A stretch of 64,000 bases of DNA from Fallopia convolvulus (taxonomy: Eukaryota > Streptophyta > Magnoliopsida > Caryophyllales > Polygonaceae): positions 9,161,338 through 9,225,337 of the forward strand of contig OZ024735.1 in assembly GCA_964016875.1 (NCBI GenBank). The letters run 5' to 3'. Numbering within the stretch: the stretch's first letter is position 1; each line of letters starts with the position of its first letter. Below the pieces are notes generated by a model. The model worked only from the letters and a program-made list of their open reading frames with translations. It had not been told where the DNA came from and ran no database searches. Positions 11,051-25,415 of the stretch are shown piece after piece. The translations under genes were made by a program, and so were the position numbers.

Positions 11051-14000
11051 TGTGTCTTTACAAAATAATTTTCTTAGGCCCCAACTAGCACATCCAAGAC
11101 AAAAACGGAAAAAACTCGCAAAAGTTCTGGTACGAAAATCTTCGTACCATTCAGCCTCAAACCAAGACCCTTCCCGAAAATGCCCTAAACGGTTTTACGG
11201 TAGAATGTGTCTTTACAAAATGTTTTTCTTAGGCCCCAACTTGCACATCCAAGACAAAAAAACGGAAAAAACTCGCAAAAGTTCTGTTACGAAAATCTTC
11301 GTACCATTCAGCCTCAAACCAAGACCCTCCCCGAAAATGCCCTAAACGATTGTACGGTCGAATGTGTCTTTACAAAACATTTTTCTTAGGCCACAACTAG
11401 CACATCCAAGCCAAAAAACGGAAAAAACTCGCAAAAGTTCTGGTACGAAAATCTTCGTACCATTCAGCCTCAAATCAAGACCCTCCCCGAAAATGCCCTA
11501 AACGATTGTACAGTCGAATGTGTCTTTACAAAATATTTTTCTTAGGCCCCAACTTGCACATCCAAGACAAAAAAACGGAAAAAACTCGCAAAAGTTTTGG
11601 TACGAAAATCTTCGTACCATTCAGCCTCAAACCAAGACCCTCCCCGAAAATGCCCTAAACAATTGTACGGTCGAATGTGTCTTTACAAAAGGTATTTCTT
11701 AGGCCCATGCTAGTGTATCCAAGCCAAAAAATGGAAAAAACTAGCAAAAGTTCTGGTACGAAAATCTTCGTACCATTCAGCCTCAAACCAAGACCCTCCC
11801 CGAAAATGCCCTAAACGGTTGTACGGTCGAATATGTCTTTACAAAATATTTTTCTTAGGCCCCAACTAGCACATCCAAGCCAAAAAACGGAAAAAATTCG
11901 CATAAGTTCGGGTACAAAAATCTTCGATCCATTCAGTCTTAAACCAAGACCCTTCCCGAGAATACCCTAAATAGTTGTACGGTCGAATGTGTATATACAA
12001 AAGGTTTTTCTTAGGCGCATTCTAGTGTATCCAAACCAAAAAACGGAAAAAACTCGCAAAAGTTCTGGTACGAAAATCTTCGTACCATTTTTCCTCAAAC
12101 CTACACCCATTACGAAAATGCCCTAAACGGTTCAACGGTCGAATGTATCTTTACAAAATATTTTTCTTAGGCCCCAACTAGCACATCCAAGCCAAAAAAT
12201 GGAAAAAACTCGCAAAAGTTCTGGTACGAAAATCTTCGTACCATTCAGCATCAAGCCAAGACACTTCCTGAAAATGCCCTAAACGGTTGTACGGTCGAAT
12301 GTGTCTTTACAAAAGGTTTTTCTTAGGCCCCAACTAGCACATCCAAGCCAAAAAACGGAAAAAACTCGCAAAAGTTCTTGTACGAAAATCTTCGTACCAT
12401 TCAGCCTCAAACCAAGACCCTTCCCGAGAATGCCCTAAACGATTGTACGGTCGAATGTGTCTTTACAAAAGGTATTTCTTAGGCCCATGCTAGTGTATCC
12501 AAACCAAAAAATGGAAAAAACTCGCAAAAGTTCTGGTACGAAAATATTCGTACCATTCAGCCTCAAACCAAGACCCTTCCCGAAAATGCCCTAAACGGTC
12601 GTACGGTCGAATGTGTCTTTACAAAAGATTTTTCTTAGGCCCATGCTAGTCCATCCAAGCCAAAAAACGGAAAAAAACACGCAAAAGTTCTGGTACGAAA
12701 ATCTTCGTACCATTTAACCTCAAACCTACACCCATTCCGAAAATGCCATAAACAGTTCAACGGTTGAATGTGTCTTTACAAAATGTTTTTCTTAGACCCC
12801 AACTAGCACATCCAAGACAAAAAACGGAAAAAAACTCGCAAAAGTTCTAGTACGAAAATCTTCGTACCATTGAGCCTCATACTAAGACCCTTCCCGAAAA
12901 GGCCCTAAATGGTTGTACGGTCGAATGTGTCTTTACAAAATATTTTTCTTAGGCCCCAACTAGCACATCCAAGCCAAAAAACGGAAAAAATTCGCATAAG
13001 TTCGGGTACAAAAATCTTCGATCCATTCAGTCTTAAACCAAGACCCTTCCCGAGAATACCCTAAATAGTTGTACGGTCGAATGTGTATATACAAAAGGTT
13101 TTTCTTAGGCGCATTCTAGTGTATCCAAACCAAAAAACGGAAAAACCTCGCAAAAGTTCTGGTACGAAAATCTTCGTACCATTTTTCCTCAAACGTACAC
13201 CCATTACGAAAATGCCCTAAACGGTTCAACGGTCGAATGTATCTTTACAAAATATTTTTCTTAGGCCCCAACTAGCACATCCAAGCCAAAAAATGGAAAA
13301 AACTCGCAAAAGTTCTGGTACGAAAATCTTCGTACCATTCAGCATCAAGCCAAGACACTTCCTGAAAATGCCCTAAACGGTTGTACGGTCGAATGTGTCT
13401 TTACAAAAGGTTTTTCTTAGGCCCCAACTAGCACATCCAAGCCAAAAAACGGAAAAAACTCGCAAAAGTTCTTGTACGAAAATCTTCGTACCATTCAGCC
13501 TCAAACCAAGACCCTTCCCGAGAATGCCCTAAACGATTGTACGGTCGAATGTGTCTTTACAAAAGGTATTTCTTAGGCCCATGCTAGTGTATCCAAGCCA
13601 AAAAATGGAAAAAACTCGCAAAAGTTCTGGTACGAAAATCTTCGTACCATTCAGCATCAAGCCAAGACACTTCCTGAAAATGCCCTAAACGGTCGTACGG
13701 TCGAATGTGTCTTTACAAAAGGTTTTTCTTAGGCCCCAACTAGCACATCCAAGCCAAAAAACGGAAAAAACTCGCAAAAGTTCTTGTACGAAAATCTTCG
13801 TACCATTCAGCCTCAAACCAAGACCCTTCCCGAAAATGCCCTAAACGGTCGTACGGTCGAATGTGTCTTTACAAAAGATTTTTCTTAGGCCCATGCTAGT
13901 CCATCCAAGCCAAAAAACGGAAAAAAACACGCAAAAGTTCTGGTACGAAAATATTCGTACCATTTAACCTCAAACCTACACCCATTCCGAAAATGCCATA

Positions 14001-16129
14001 AACAGTTCAACGGTTGAATGTGTCTTTACAAAATGTTTTTCTTAGACCCCAACTAGCACATCCAAGACAAAAAACGGAAAAAAACTCGCAAAAGTTCTAG
14101 TACGAAAATCTTCGTACCATTGAGCCTCATACTAAGACCCTTCCCGAAAAGGCCCTAAATGGTTGTACGGTCGAATGTGTCTTTACAAAATATTTTTCTT
14201 AGGCCCCAACTAGCACATCCAAGCCAAAAAAGGGAAAAAACTCGCAAAAGTTCTGGTACGAAAATTTTCGTTCCATTCAGCCTCAAACCAAGACCCTTCC
14301 CGAAAATGCCCTAAACGGTTTTACGGTAGAATGTGTCTTTACAAAATGTTTTTCTTAGGCCCCAACTTGCACATCCAAGACAAAAAAACGGAAAAAACTC
14401 GCAAAAGTTCTGTTACGAAAATCTTCGTACCATTTAACCTCAAACCTACACCCATTCCGAAAATGCCATAAACAGTTCAACGGTTGAATGTGTCTTTACA
14501 AAATGTTTTTCTTAGACCCCAACTAGCACATCCAAGACAAAAAACGGAAAAAAACTCGCAAAAGTTCTAGTACGAAAATCTTCGTACCATTCAGCCTCAA
14601 ATCAAGACCCTCCCCGAAAATGCCCTAAACGATTGTACAGTCGAATGTGTCTTTACAAAATATTTTTCTTAGGCCCCAACTTGCACATCCAAGACAAAAA
14701 AACGGAAAAAACTCGCAAAAGTTTTGGTACGAAAATCTTCGTACCATTCAGCCTCAAACAAAGACCCTCCCCGAAAATGCCCTAAACAATTGTACGGTCG
14801 AATGTGTCTTTACAAAAGGTATTTCTTAGGCCCATGCTAGTGTATCCAAGCCAAAAAATGGAAAAAACTAGCAAAAGTTCTGGTACGAAAATCTTCGTAC
14901 CATTCAGCCTCAAACCAAGACCCTCCCCGAAAATGCCCTAAACGGTTGTACGGTCGAATATGTCTTTACAAAATATTTTTCTTAGGCCCCAACTAGCACA
15001 TCCAAGCCAAAAAACGGAAAAAATTCGCATAAGTTCGGGTACAAAAATCTTCGATCCATTCAGTCTTAAACCAAGACCCTTCCCGAGAATACCCTAAATA
15101 GTTGTACGGTCGAATGTGTATATACAAAAGGTTTTTCTTAGGCGCATTAACTAGTATCCAAACCAAAAAACGGAAAAAACTCGCAAAAGTTCTGGTACGA
15201 AAATCTTCGTACCATTTTTCCTCAAACCTACACCCATTACGAAAATGCCCTAAACGGTTCAACGGTCGAATGTATCTTTACAAAATATTTTTCTTAGGCC
15301 CCAACTAGCACATCCAAGCCAAAAAATGGAAAAAACTCGCAAAAGTTCTGGTACGAAAATCTTCGTACCATTCAGCATCAAGCCAAGACACTTCCTGAAA
15401 ATGCCCTAAACGGTTGTACGGTCGAATGTGTCTTTACAAAAGGTTTTTCTTAGGCCCCAACTAGCACATCCAAGCCAAAAAACGGAAAAAACTCGCAAAA
15501 GTTCTTGTACGAAAATCTTCGTACCATTCAGCCTCAAACCAAGACCCTTCCAGAGAATGCCCTAAACGATTGTACGGTCGAATGTGTCTTTACAAAAGGT
15601 ATTTCTTAGGCCCATGCTAGTGTATCCAAACCAAAAAATGGAAAAAACTCGCAAAAGTTCTGGTACGAAAATATTCGTACCATTCAGCCTCAAACCAAGA
15701 CCCTTCCCGAAAATGCCCTAAACGGTCGTACGGTCGAATGTGTCTTTACAAAAGATTTTTCTTAGGCCCATGCTAGTCCATCCAAGCCAAAAAACGGAAA
15801 AAAACACGCAAAAGTTCTGGTACGAAAATCTTCGTACCATTTAACCTCAAACCTACACCCATTCCGAAAATGCCATAAACAGTTCAACGGTTGAATGTGT
15901 CTTTACAAAATGTTTTTCTTAGACCCCAACTAGCACATCCAAGACAAAAAACGGAAAAAAACTCGCAAAAGTTCTAGTACGAAAATCTTCGTACCATTGA
16001 GCCTCATACTAAGACCCTTCCCGAAAAGGCCCTAAATGGTTGTACGGTCGAATGTGTCTTTACAAAATATTTTTCTTAGGCCCCAACTAGCACATCCAAG
16101 CCAAAAAAGGGAATAAACTCGCAAAAGTT

Positions 16130-17537
16130 CTGGTACGAAAATCTTCGTACCATTATGCCTCAAACCAAGACCCTTCCCGAGAATGCCATAAACGATTGTA
16201 CGGTCGAATGTGTCTTTACAAAATATTTTTCTTAGGCCCCAACTTGCACATCCAAGACAAAAAAACGGAAAAAACTCGCAAAAGTTCTGGTACGAAAATC
16301 TTCGTACCATTCAGCCTCAAACCAAGACCCTCCCCGAAAATGCCCTAAACAATTGTACGGTCGAATGTGTCATTACAAAAGGTATTTCTTAGTCCCATGC
16401 TAGTGTATCCAAGCCAAAAAATGGAAAAAACTAGCAAAAGTTCTGGTACGAAAATCTTCGTACCATTCAGCCTCAAACCAAGACCCTCCCCGAAAATGCC
16501 CTAAACGGTTGTACGGTCGAATGTGTCTTTACAAAATATTTTTCTTAGGCCCCAACTAGCACATCCAAGCCAAAAAACGGAAAAAACTCGCATAAGTTCG
16601 GGTACAAAAATCTTCGATCCATTCAGTCTTAAACCAAGACCCTTCCCGAGAATACCCTAAATAGTTGTACGGTCGAATGTGTATATACAATAGGTTTTTC
16701 TTAGGCGCATTCTAGTGTATCCAAACCAAAAAACGGAAAAAACTCGCAAAAGTTCTGGTACGAAAATCTTCGTACCATTTTACCTCAAACCTACACCCAT
16801 TACGAAAATGCCCTAAACGGTTCAACGGTCGAATGTATCTTTACAAAATATTTTTCTTAGGCCCCAACTAGCACATCCAAGCTAAAAAATGGAAAAAACT
16901 CGCAAAAGTTCTGGTACGAAAATCTTCGTACCATTCAGCATCAAGCCAAGACACTTCCTGAAAATGTCCTAAACGGTTGTACGGTCGAATGTGTCTTTAC
17001 AAAAGGTTTTTCTTAGGCCCATGCTAGTGTATCCAAACCAAAAAATGGAAAAAACTCGCAAAAGTTCTAGTACGAAAATCTTCGTACCATTGAGCCTCAT
17101 ACTAAGACCCTTCCCGAAAAGGCCCTAAATGGTTGTACGGTCGAATGTGTCTTTACAAAATATTTTTCTTAGGCCCCAACTAGCACATCCAAGCCAAAAA
17201 AGGGAAAAAACTCGCAAAAGTTCTGGTACGAAAATCTTCGTACCATTATGCCTCAAACCAAGACCCTTCCCGAGAATGCCATAAACGATTGTACGGTCGA
17301 ATGTGTCTTTACAAAAGGTTTTTCTTAGGCCCCAACTAGCACATCCAACCCAAAAAACGGAAAAAACTCGCAAAAGTTCTTGTACGAAAATCTTCGTACC
17401 ATTCAGCCTCAAACCAAGACCCTGCCCGAGAATGCCCTAAACGATTGTACGGTCGAATGTGTCTTTACAAAAAAAAGGTATTTCTTAGGCCCATGCTAGT
17501 GTATCCAAACCAAAAAATGGAAAAAACTCGCAAAAGT
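16130..17537 (+). repeat. 9-monomer HOR unit, copy 1
   Basis: This 1408-bp unit is followed directly by a close copy at 17538-18830. Both contain the same series, including the GGCGCATT marker, a monomer ending CTAGCAAAAG and a GGGAAAAAACTCGC monomer. Identity drops at the right end, where copy 1 reads CCCTGCCCGAGAATG and copy 2 CCCTCCCCGAAAATG. Confidence 0.85.
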
Positions 17538-18830
17538 TCTGGTACGAAAATCTTCGTACCATTATGCCACAAACCAAGACCCTTCCCGAGAATGCCATAA
17601 ACGATTGTACGGTCGAATGTGTCTTTACAAAATATTTTTCTTAGGCCCCAACTTGCACATCCAAGACAAAAAAACGGAAAAACTCGCAAAAGTTCTGGTA
17701 CGAAAATCTTCGTACCATTCAGCCTCAAACCAAGACCCTCCCCGAAAATGCCCTAAACAATTGTACGGTCGAATGTGTCTTTACAAAAGGTATTTCTTAG
17801 GCCCATGCTAGTGTATCCAAGCCAAAAAATGGAAAAAACTAGCAAAAGTTCTGGTACGAATATCTTCGTACCATTCAGCCTCAAACCAAGACCCTCCCCG
17901 AAAATGCCCTAAACGGTTGTACGGTCGAATGTGTCTTTACAAAATATTTTTCTTAGGCCCCAACTAGCACATCCAAGCCAAAAAACGGAAAAAACTCGCA
18001 TAAGTTCGGGTACAAAAATCTTCGATCCATTCAGTCTTAAACCAAGACCCTTCCCGAGAATACCCTAAATAGTTGTACGGTCGAATGTGTATATACAAAA
18101 GGTTTTTCTTAGGCGCATTCTAGTGTATCCAAACCAAAAAACGGAAAAAACTTGCAATAGTTCTTGTACGAAAATCTACGTACCATTTTACCTCAAACCT
18201 ACACCCATTACGAAAATGCCCTAAACGGTTCAACGGTCGAATGTATCTTTACAAAATATTTTTCTTAGGCCCCAACTAGCACATCCAAGCCAAAAAATGG
18301 TAAAAACTCGCAAAAGTTCTGGTACGAAAATCTTCGTACCATTCAGCATCAAGCCAAGACACTTCCTGAAAATGTCCTAAACGGTTGTACGGTCGAATGT
18401 GTCTTTACAAAAGGTTTTTCTTAGGCCCATGCTAGTGTATCCAAACCAAAAAATGGAAAAAACTCGCAAAAGTTCTAGTACGAAAATCTTCGTACCATTG
18501 AGCCTCATACTAAGACCCTTCCCGAAAAGGCCCTAAATGGTTGTACGGTCGAATGTGTCTTTACAAAATATTTTTCTTAGGCCCCAACTAGCACATCCAA
18601 GCCAAAAAAGGGAAAAAACTCGCAAAAGTTCTGGTACGAAAATCTTCGTACCATTATGCCTCAAACCAAGACCCTTCCCGAGAATGCCATAAACGATTGT
18701 ACGGTCGAATGTGTCTTTACAAAAGGTTTTTCTTAGGCCCCAACTAGCACATCCAACCCAAAAAACGGAAAAAACTCGCAAAAGTTCTTGTACGAAAATC
18801 TTCGTACCATTCAGCCTCAAACCAAGACCC
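17538..18830 (+). repeat. 9-monomer HOR unit, copy 2
   Basis: This is the tandem partner of 16130-17537 at a 1408-bp offset, with only scattered substitutions (for example ATTTTTACC spellings and TGGTAAAAACTCG near 18299). Confidence 0.85.
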
Positions 18831-20407
18831 TCCCCGAAAATGCCCTAAACAATTGTACGGTCGAATGTGTCTTTACAAAAGGTATTTCTTAGGCCCATGC
18901 TAGTGTATCCAAGCCAAAAAAGGGAAAAAACTCGCAAAAGTTCTGGTACGAAAATCTTCGTACCATTATGCCTCAAACCAAGACCCTTCCCGAGAATGCC
19001 ATAAACGATTGTATGGTCGAATGTGTCTTTACAAAATATTTTTCTTAGGCCCCAACTTGCACATCCAAGACAAAAAAACGGAAAAAACTCGCAAAAGTTC
19101 TGGTACGAAAATCTTCGTACCATTCAGCCTCAAACCAAGACCCTCCCCGAAAATGCCCTAAACAATTGTACGGTCGAATGTGTCTTTACAAAAGGTATTT
19201 CTTAGGCCCATGCTAGTGCATCAAAGCCAAAAAATGGAAAAAACTAGCAAAAGTTCTGGTACGAAAATCTTCGTACCATTCAGCCTCAAACCAAGACCCT
19301 CCCCGAAAATGCCCTAAACGGTTGTACGGTCGAATGTGTCTTTACAAAATATTTTTCTTAGGCCCCAACTAGCACATCCAAGCCAAAAAACGGAAAAAAC
19401 TCGCATAAGTTCGGGTACAAAAATCTTCGATCAATTCAGTCATAAAACAAGACCCTTCCCGAGAATGCCCTAAATAGTTGTACGGTCAAATGTGTATATA
19501 CAAAAGGTTTTTCTTAGGCGCATTCTAGTGTATCCAAACCAAAAAACGGAAAAAACTCGCAAAAGTTCTGGTACGAAAATCATCGTACCATTTTACCTCA
19601 AACCTACACCCATTACGAAAATGCCCTAAACGGTTCAACGGTCGAATGTATCTTTACAAAATATTTTTCTTAGGCCCCAACTAGCACATCCAAGCCAAAA
19701 AATGGAAAAAACTCGCAAAAGTTCTGGTACGAAAATCTTCGTACCATTCAGCATCAAGCCAAGACACTTCCTGAAAATGCCCTAAACGGTTGTACGGTCG
19801 AATGTGTCTTTACAAAAGGTTTTTCTTAGGCCCCAACTAGCACATCCAAGCCAAAAAACGGAAAAAACTCGCAAAAGTTCTTGTACGAAAATCTTCGTAC
19901 CATTCAGCCTCAAACCAAGACCCTTCCCGAGAATGCCCTAAACGATTGTACGGTCGAATGTGTCTTTACAAAAGGTATTTCTTAGGCCCATGCTAGTGTA
20001 TCCAAACCAAAAAATGGAAAAAACTCGCAAAAGTTCTGGTACGAAAATATTCGTACCATTCAGCCTCAAACCAAGACCCTTCCCGAAAATGCCCTAAACG
20101 GTCGTACGGTCGAATGTGTCTTTACAAAAGGTTTTTCTTAGGCCCATGCTAGTCCATCCAAGCCAAAAAACGGAAAAAAACACGCAAAAGTTCTGGTACG
20201 AAAATCTTCTTACCATTTAACCTCAAACCTACACCCATTCCGAAAATGCCATAAACAGTTCAACGGTTGAATGTGTCTTTACAAAATGTTTTTCTTAGAC
20301 CCCAACTAGCACATCCAAGAAATAAAACGGAAAAAAATTCGCAAAAGTTCTAGTACGAAAATCTTCGTACCATTGAGCCTCATACTAAGACCCTTCCCGA
20401 AAAGGCC

Positions 20408-22300
20408 CTAAATGGTTGTACGGTCGAATGTGTCTTTACAAAATATTTTTCTTAGGCCCCAACTAGCACATCCAAGCCAAAAAAGGGAATAAACTCGCAA
20501 AAGTTCTGGTACGAAAATCTTCGTACCATTATGCCTCAAACCAAGACCCTTCCCGAGAATGCCATAAACGATTGTACGGTCGAATGTGTCTTTACAAAAG
20601 GTTTTTCTTAGGCCCCAACTAGCACATCCAACCCAAAAAACGGAAAAAACTCGCAAAAATTCTGGTACGAAAATCTTCGTACCATTCAGCCTCAAACCAA
20701 GACCCTTCCCGAAAATGTCCTAAACGGTTGTACAGTCGAATGTGTCTTTACAAAATATTTTTCTTAGGCCCCAACTAGCACATCCAAGCCAAAAAAGGGA
20801 AAAAACTCGCAAAAGTTCTGGTACGAAAATCTTCGTACCATTCAGCCTCAAACCAAGACCCTCCCCGAAAATGCCCTAAACGATTGTACGGTCGAATGTG
20901 TCTTTACAAAATATTTTTCTTAGGCCCCAACTAGCACATCCAAGCCAAAAAAGGGAAAAAACTCGCAAAAGTTCTGGTACGAAAATCTTCGTACCATTCT
21001 GCCTCAAACCAAGACCCTTCCCGAGAATGCCATAAACGATTGTACGGTCGAATGTGACTTTACAAAAGGTATTTCTTAGGCCCATGCTAGTGTATCCAAG
21101 ATAAAAATGGAAAAAAGTCGCAAAAGTTCTGGTACGAAAATATTCGTACCATTCAGCCTCAAACCAAGACCCTTCCCGAAAATGCCCTAAACGGTCGTAC
21201 GATCGAATGTGTCTTTACAAAAGGTTTTTCTTAGGCCCATGCTAGTCCATCCAAGCCAAAAAATGGAAAAAAACACGCAAAAGTTCTGGTACGAAAATCT
21301 TCGTACCATTTAACCTCAAACCTATAACCATTCCGAAAATGCCGTAAACGGTTCAACGGTCGAATGTGTCTTTACAAAATGTTTTTCTTAGGCCCCAACT
21401 AGCACATCCAAGCCAAAAAACAGAAAAAACTCGCAAAAGTTCTGGTACGAAAATCTTCGTACCATTCAGCCTCAAACCAAGACCCTTCCCGAAAAGGCCC
21501 TAAATGGTTGTACGGTCGAATGTGTGTTTACAAAATAATTTTTTTAGGCCCCAACTAGCACATCCAAGACAAAAAACGGAAAAAACTCGCAAAAGAAATG
21601 GTACGAAAATATTCGTACCATTCAGCCTCAAACCAAGACCCTTCCCGAGAATGCCATAAACGATTGTACGGTCGAATGTGTCTTTACAAAAGGTTTTTCT
21701 TAGGCCCCAACTAGCACATCCAACCCAAAAAACGGAAAAAACTCGCAAAAATTCTGGTACGAAAATCTTCGTACCATTCAGCCTCAAACCAAGACCCTTC
21801 CCGAAAATGTCCTAAACGGTTGTACAGTCGAATGTGTCTTTACAAAATATTTTTCTTAGGCCCCAACTAGCACATCCAAGCCAAAAAAGGGAAAAAACTC
21901 GCAAAAGTTCTGGTACGAAAATCTTCGTACCATTTTGCCTCAAACTAAGACCCTTCCCGAAAATGCCATAAACGATTGTACGGTCGAATGTGTCTTTACA
22001 AAAGGTATTTCTTAGGCCCATGCTAGTGTATCCAAGATAAAAATAGAAAAAACTCGCAAAAGTTCTGGTACGAAAATATTCGTACCATTCAGCCTCAAAC
22101 CAAGACCCTTCCCGAAAATGCCCTAAACGGTCGTATAATCGAATGTGTCTTTACAAAAGGTTTTTCTTAGGCCCATGCTAGTCCATCCAAGCCAAAAAAT
22201 AGAAAAAAACATGCAAAAGTTCTGGTACGAAAATCTTCGTACCATTTAACCTCCAACCTATACCCATTCCGAAAATGCCATAAACGGTTCAACGGTCGAA
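20408..22300 (+). repeat. Tandem 6-7 monomer HOR units
   Basis: Segments near 20408-20870 recur at 21500-21960 with a 1092-bp offset (7 monomers). Segments near 20930-21330 recur at 21866-22270 with a 936-bp offset (6 monomers). The one-monomer difference places an extra copy at about 20700-20860 in the left unit. An altered hairpin flank (AAAAGAAATGGTACG) is seen at about 21591-21605. No gene is seen. Confidence 0.82.
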
Positions 22301-23874
22301 TGTGTCTTTACAAAATGTTTTTCTTAGGCCCCAACTAGCACATCCAAGCCAAAAAACGGAAAAAACTCGCAAAAGTTCTGGTACGAAAATCTTTCGTACC
22401 ATTCAGCCTCAAACCAAGACCCTTCCCGAAAAGGCCCTAAACGGTTGTACGGTCGAATGTGTCTTTACAAAATAATTTTCTTAGGCCCCAACTAGCACAT
22501 CCAAGACAAAAAACGGAAAAAACTCGCAAAATTTCTGGTACGAAAATCTTCGTACCATTCAGCCTCAAACCAAGACCCTTCCCGAAAATGCCCTAAACGG
22601 TTTTACGGTAGAATGTGTCTTTACAAATTGTTTTTCTTAGGCCCCAACTTGCACATCCAAGACAAAAAAACGGAAAAAACTCGCAAAAGTTCTGGTACGA
22701 AAATCTTCGTACCATTCAGCCTCAAACCAAGACCCTCCCCGAAAATACCCTAAACGATTGTACGGTCGAATGTGTCTTTACAAAAGATTTTTCTTAGGCC
22801 ACAACTAGCACATCCAAGCCAAGAAACGGAAAAAACTCGCAAAAGTTCTGGTACGAAAATCTTCGTACCATTCAGCCTCAAATCAAGACCCTCCCCGAAA
22901 ATGCCCTAAACGATTGTACAGTCGAATGTGTCTTTACAAAATATTTTTCTTAGGCCCCAACTTGCACATCCAAGACAAAAAAAGGAAAAAACTCGCAAAA
23001 GTTCTGGTACGAAAATCTTCGTACCATTTAGCCTCAAACCAAGACCCTCCCCGAAAATGCCCTAAACAATTGTACGGTCGAATGTGTCTTTACAAAATAT
23101 TTTTCTTAGGCCCCAACTAGCACATCCAAGCCAAAAAACGGAAAAAACTCGCATAAGTTCTGGTACGAAAATCTTCGATCCATTCAGTCTTAAATCAAGA
23201 CCCTTCCCGAGAATGCCCTAAATGGTTGTACGGTCGAATGTGTCTATACAAAAGGTTTTTCTTAGGCCCATTCTAGTGTATCCAAACCAAAAAATGGAAA
23301 AAACTCGCAAAAGTTTTGGTACGAAAATCTTCGTACCATTCAGCCTCAAACCAAGACCCTCCCCGAAAATTCCCTAAACAATTGTACGGTCGAATGTGTC
23401 TTTACAAAATATTTTTCTTAGGCCCCAACTAGCACATCCAAGACAAAAAACGGAAAAAACTCGCATAAGTTCTGGTACGAAAATCTTCGATCCATTCAGT
23501 CTTAAACCAAGACCCTTCCCGAAAATGCCCTAAACGGTTTTACGGTAGAATGTGTCTTTTCAAAATGTTTTTCTTAGGCCCCAACTTGCACATCCAAGAC
23601 AAAAAAACGGAAAAAACTCGCAAAAGTTCTGGTACGAAAATCTTCGTACCATTTAGCCTCATACTAAGACCCTTCCCGAAAATGCCCTAAATGGTTGTAC
23701 GGTCGAATGTGTCTTTACAAAATATTTTTCTTAGGCCCCAACTAGCACATCCAAGCCAAAAAAGGGAAAAAACTCGCAAAAGTTCTGGTACGAAAATCTT
23801 TGTACCATTCAGCCTCAAACCAAGCCCGTTCCCGAAAATGCCCTAAACGGTTTTACGGTAGAATGTGTCTTTAC
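22000..23874 (+). repeat. 12-monomer HOR unit, copy 1
   Basis: This 1875-bp unit is repeated immediately at 23875-25415. Shared private marks include GATAAAAATAGAAAAAACTC, the GGAAAAAAACATGC or AGAAAAAAACATGC region, a hairpin with an extra T (ATCTTTCGTACC at about 22389 and 24264) and GGTTTTACGGTAGAATG. Confidence 0.87.
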
Positions 23875-25415
23875 AAAAGGTATTTCTTAGGCCCATGCTA
23901 GTGTATCCAAGATAAAAATAGAAAAAACTCGCAAAAGTTCTGGTACGAAAATATTCGTACCATTCAGCCTCAAACCAAGACCCTTCACGAAAATGCCCTA
24001 AACGGTCGTATGATCGAATGTGTCTTTACAAAAGGTTTTTCTTAGGCCCATGCTAGTCCATCCAAGCCAAAAAATAGAAAAAAACATGCAAAAGTTCTGG
24101 TACGAAAATCTTCGTACCATTTAACCTCCAACCTATACCCATTCCGAAAATGCCATAAACGGTTCAACGGTCGAATGTGTCTTTACAAAATGTTTTTCTT
24201 AGGCCCCAACTAGCACATCCAAGCCAAAAAACGGAAAAAACTCGCAAAAGTTCTGGTACGAAAATCTTTCGTACCATTCAGCCTCAAACCAAGACCCTTC
24301 CCGAAAAGGCCCTAAACGGTTGTACGGTCGAATGTGTCTTTACAAAATAATTTTCTTAGGCCCCAACTAGCACATCCAAGACAAAAAACGGAAAAAACTT
24401 GCAAAATTTCTGGTACGAAAATCTTCGTACCATTCAGCCTCAAACCAAGACCCTTCCCGAAAATGCCCTAAACGGTTTTACGGTAGAATGTGTCTTTACA
24501 AAATGTTTTTCTTAGGCCCCAACTTGCACATCCAAGACAAAAAAACGGAAAAAACTCGCAAAAGTTCTGGTACGAAAATCTTCGTACCATTCAGCCTCAA
24601 ACCAAGACCCTCCCCGAAAATACCCTAAACGATTGTACGGTCGAATGTGTCTTTACAAAAGATTTTTCTTAGGCCACAACTAGCACATCCAAGCCAAAAA
24701 ACGGAAAAAACTCGCAAAAGTTCTGGTACGAAAATCTTCGTACCATTCAGCCTCAAATCAAGACCCTCCTCGAAAATGCCATAAACGATTGTACAGTCGA
24801 ATGTGTCTTTACAAAATATTTTTCTTAGGCCCCAACTTGCACATCCAAGACAAAAAAAGGAAAAAACTCGCAAAAGTTCTGGTACGAAAATCTTCGTACC
24901 ATTCAGCCTCAAACCAAGACACTTTCCGAAAATGCCCTAAACAATTGTACGGTCGAATGTGTCTTTACAAAATATTTTTCTTAGGCCCCAACTAGCACAT
25001 CCAAGCCAAAAAACGGAAAAAACTCGCATAAGTTCTGGTACGAAAATCTTCGATCCATTCAGTCTTAAATCAAGACCCTTCCCGAGAATGCCCTAAATGG
25101 TTGTACGGTCGAATGTGTCTATACAAAAGGTTTTTCTTAGGCCCATTCTAGTGTATCCAAACCAAAAAACGGAAAAAACTCGCAAAAGTTTTGGTACGAA
25201 AATCTTCGTACCATTCAGCCTCAAACCAAGACCCTCCCCGAAAATTCCCTAAACAATTGTACGGTCGAATGTGTCTTTACAAAATATTTTTCTTAGGCCC
25301 CAACTAGCACATCCAAGACAAAAAATGGAAAAAAACTCGCATAAGTTCTGGTACGAAAATCTTCGATCCATTCAGTCTTAAACCAAGACCCTTCCCGAAA
25401 ATGCCCTAAACGGTT
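23875..25415 (+). repeat. 12-monomer HOR unit, copy 2
   Basis: It matches 22000-23540 at an offset of 1875 bp. Beyond about 25415 the correspondence moves to an offset of about 2188 bp (14 monomers; for example the TTTTCAAAATG mark at about 23558 and 25749), so two monomers were gained on the right. Confidence 0.85.

Larger units (their letters stand above)
9831..11846 (+). repeat. Satellite array, plus block right of the island (~13 monomers)
   Basis: Plus-orientation monomers resume at ACCTACATCC. The block carries a copy of 6241-6747 (at 10534-11040), a truncated monomer at about 11041, and a segment (10112-10400) almost identical to 28948-29235. The run 11140-11702 also closely resembles 29115-29676 in variant order. 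No gene is seen. Confidence 0.94.
11847..20400 (+). repeat. HOR domain marked by the GGCGCATT variant (7- to 13-monomer spacing)
   Basis: A distinctive monomer with GTATATACAAAAGG followed by TTAGGCGCATT recurs with its module beginning at 12003, 13097, 15130, 16693, 18101 and 19506. The intervals of 1094, 2033, 1563, 1408 and 1405 bp correspond to about 7, 13, 10, 9 and 9 monomers. It is preceded by a monomer with ATTCGCATAAG or CTCGCATAAG and a hairpin spelled GGGTACAAAAATCTTCGATCC. Order is kept while unit length varies by whole monomers, as expected for unequal exchange. The 15130 copy has a small local change (CATTAACTAGTATCC). No gene is seen. Confidence 0.9.

Noticed and set aside
12003..19506. 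A single fixed HOR length for the GGCGCATT domain
   Set aside because: The marker spacing is 7, 13, 10, 9 and 9 monomers, so no single unit length holds. It is described as a family of related units.
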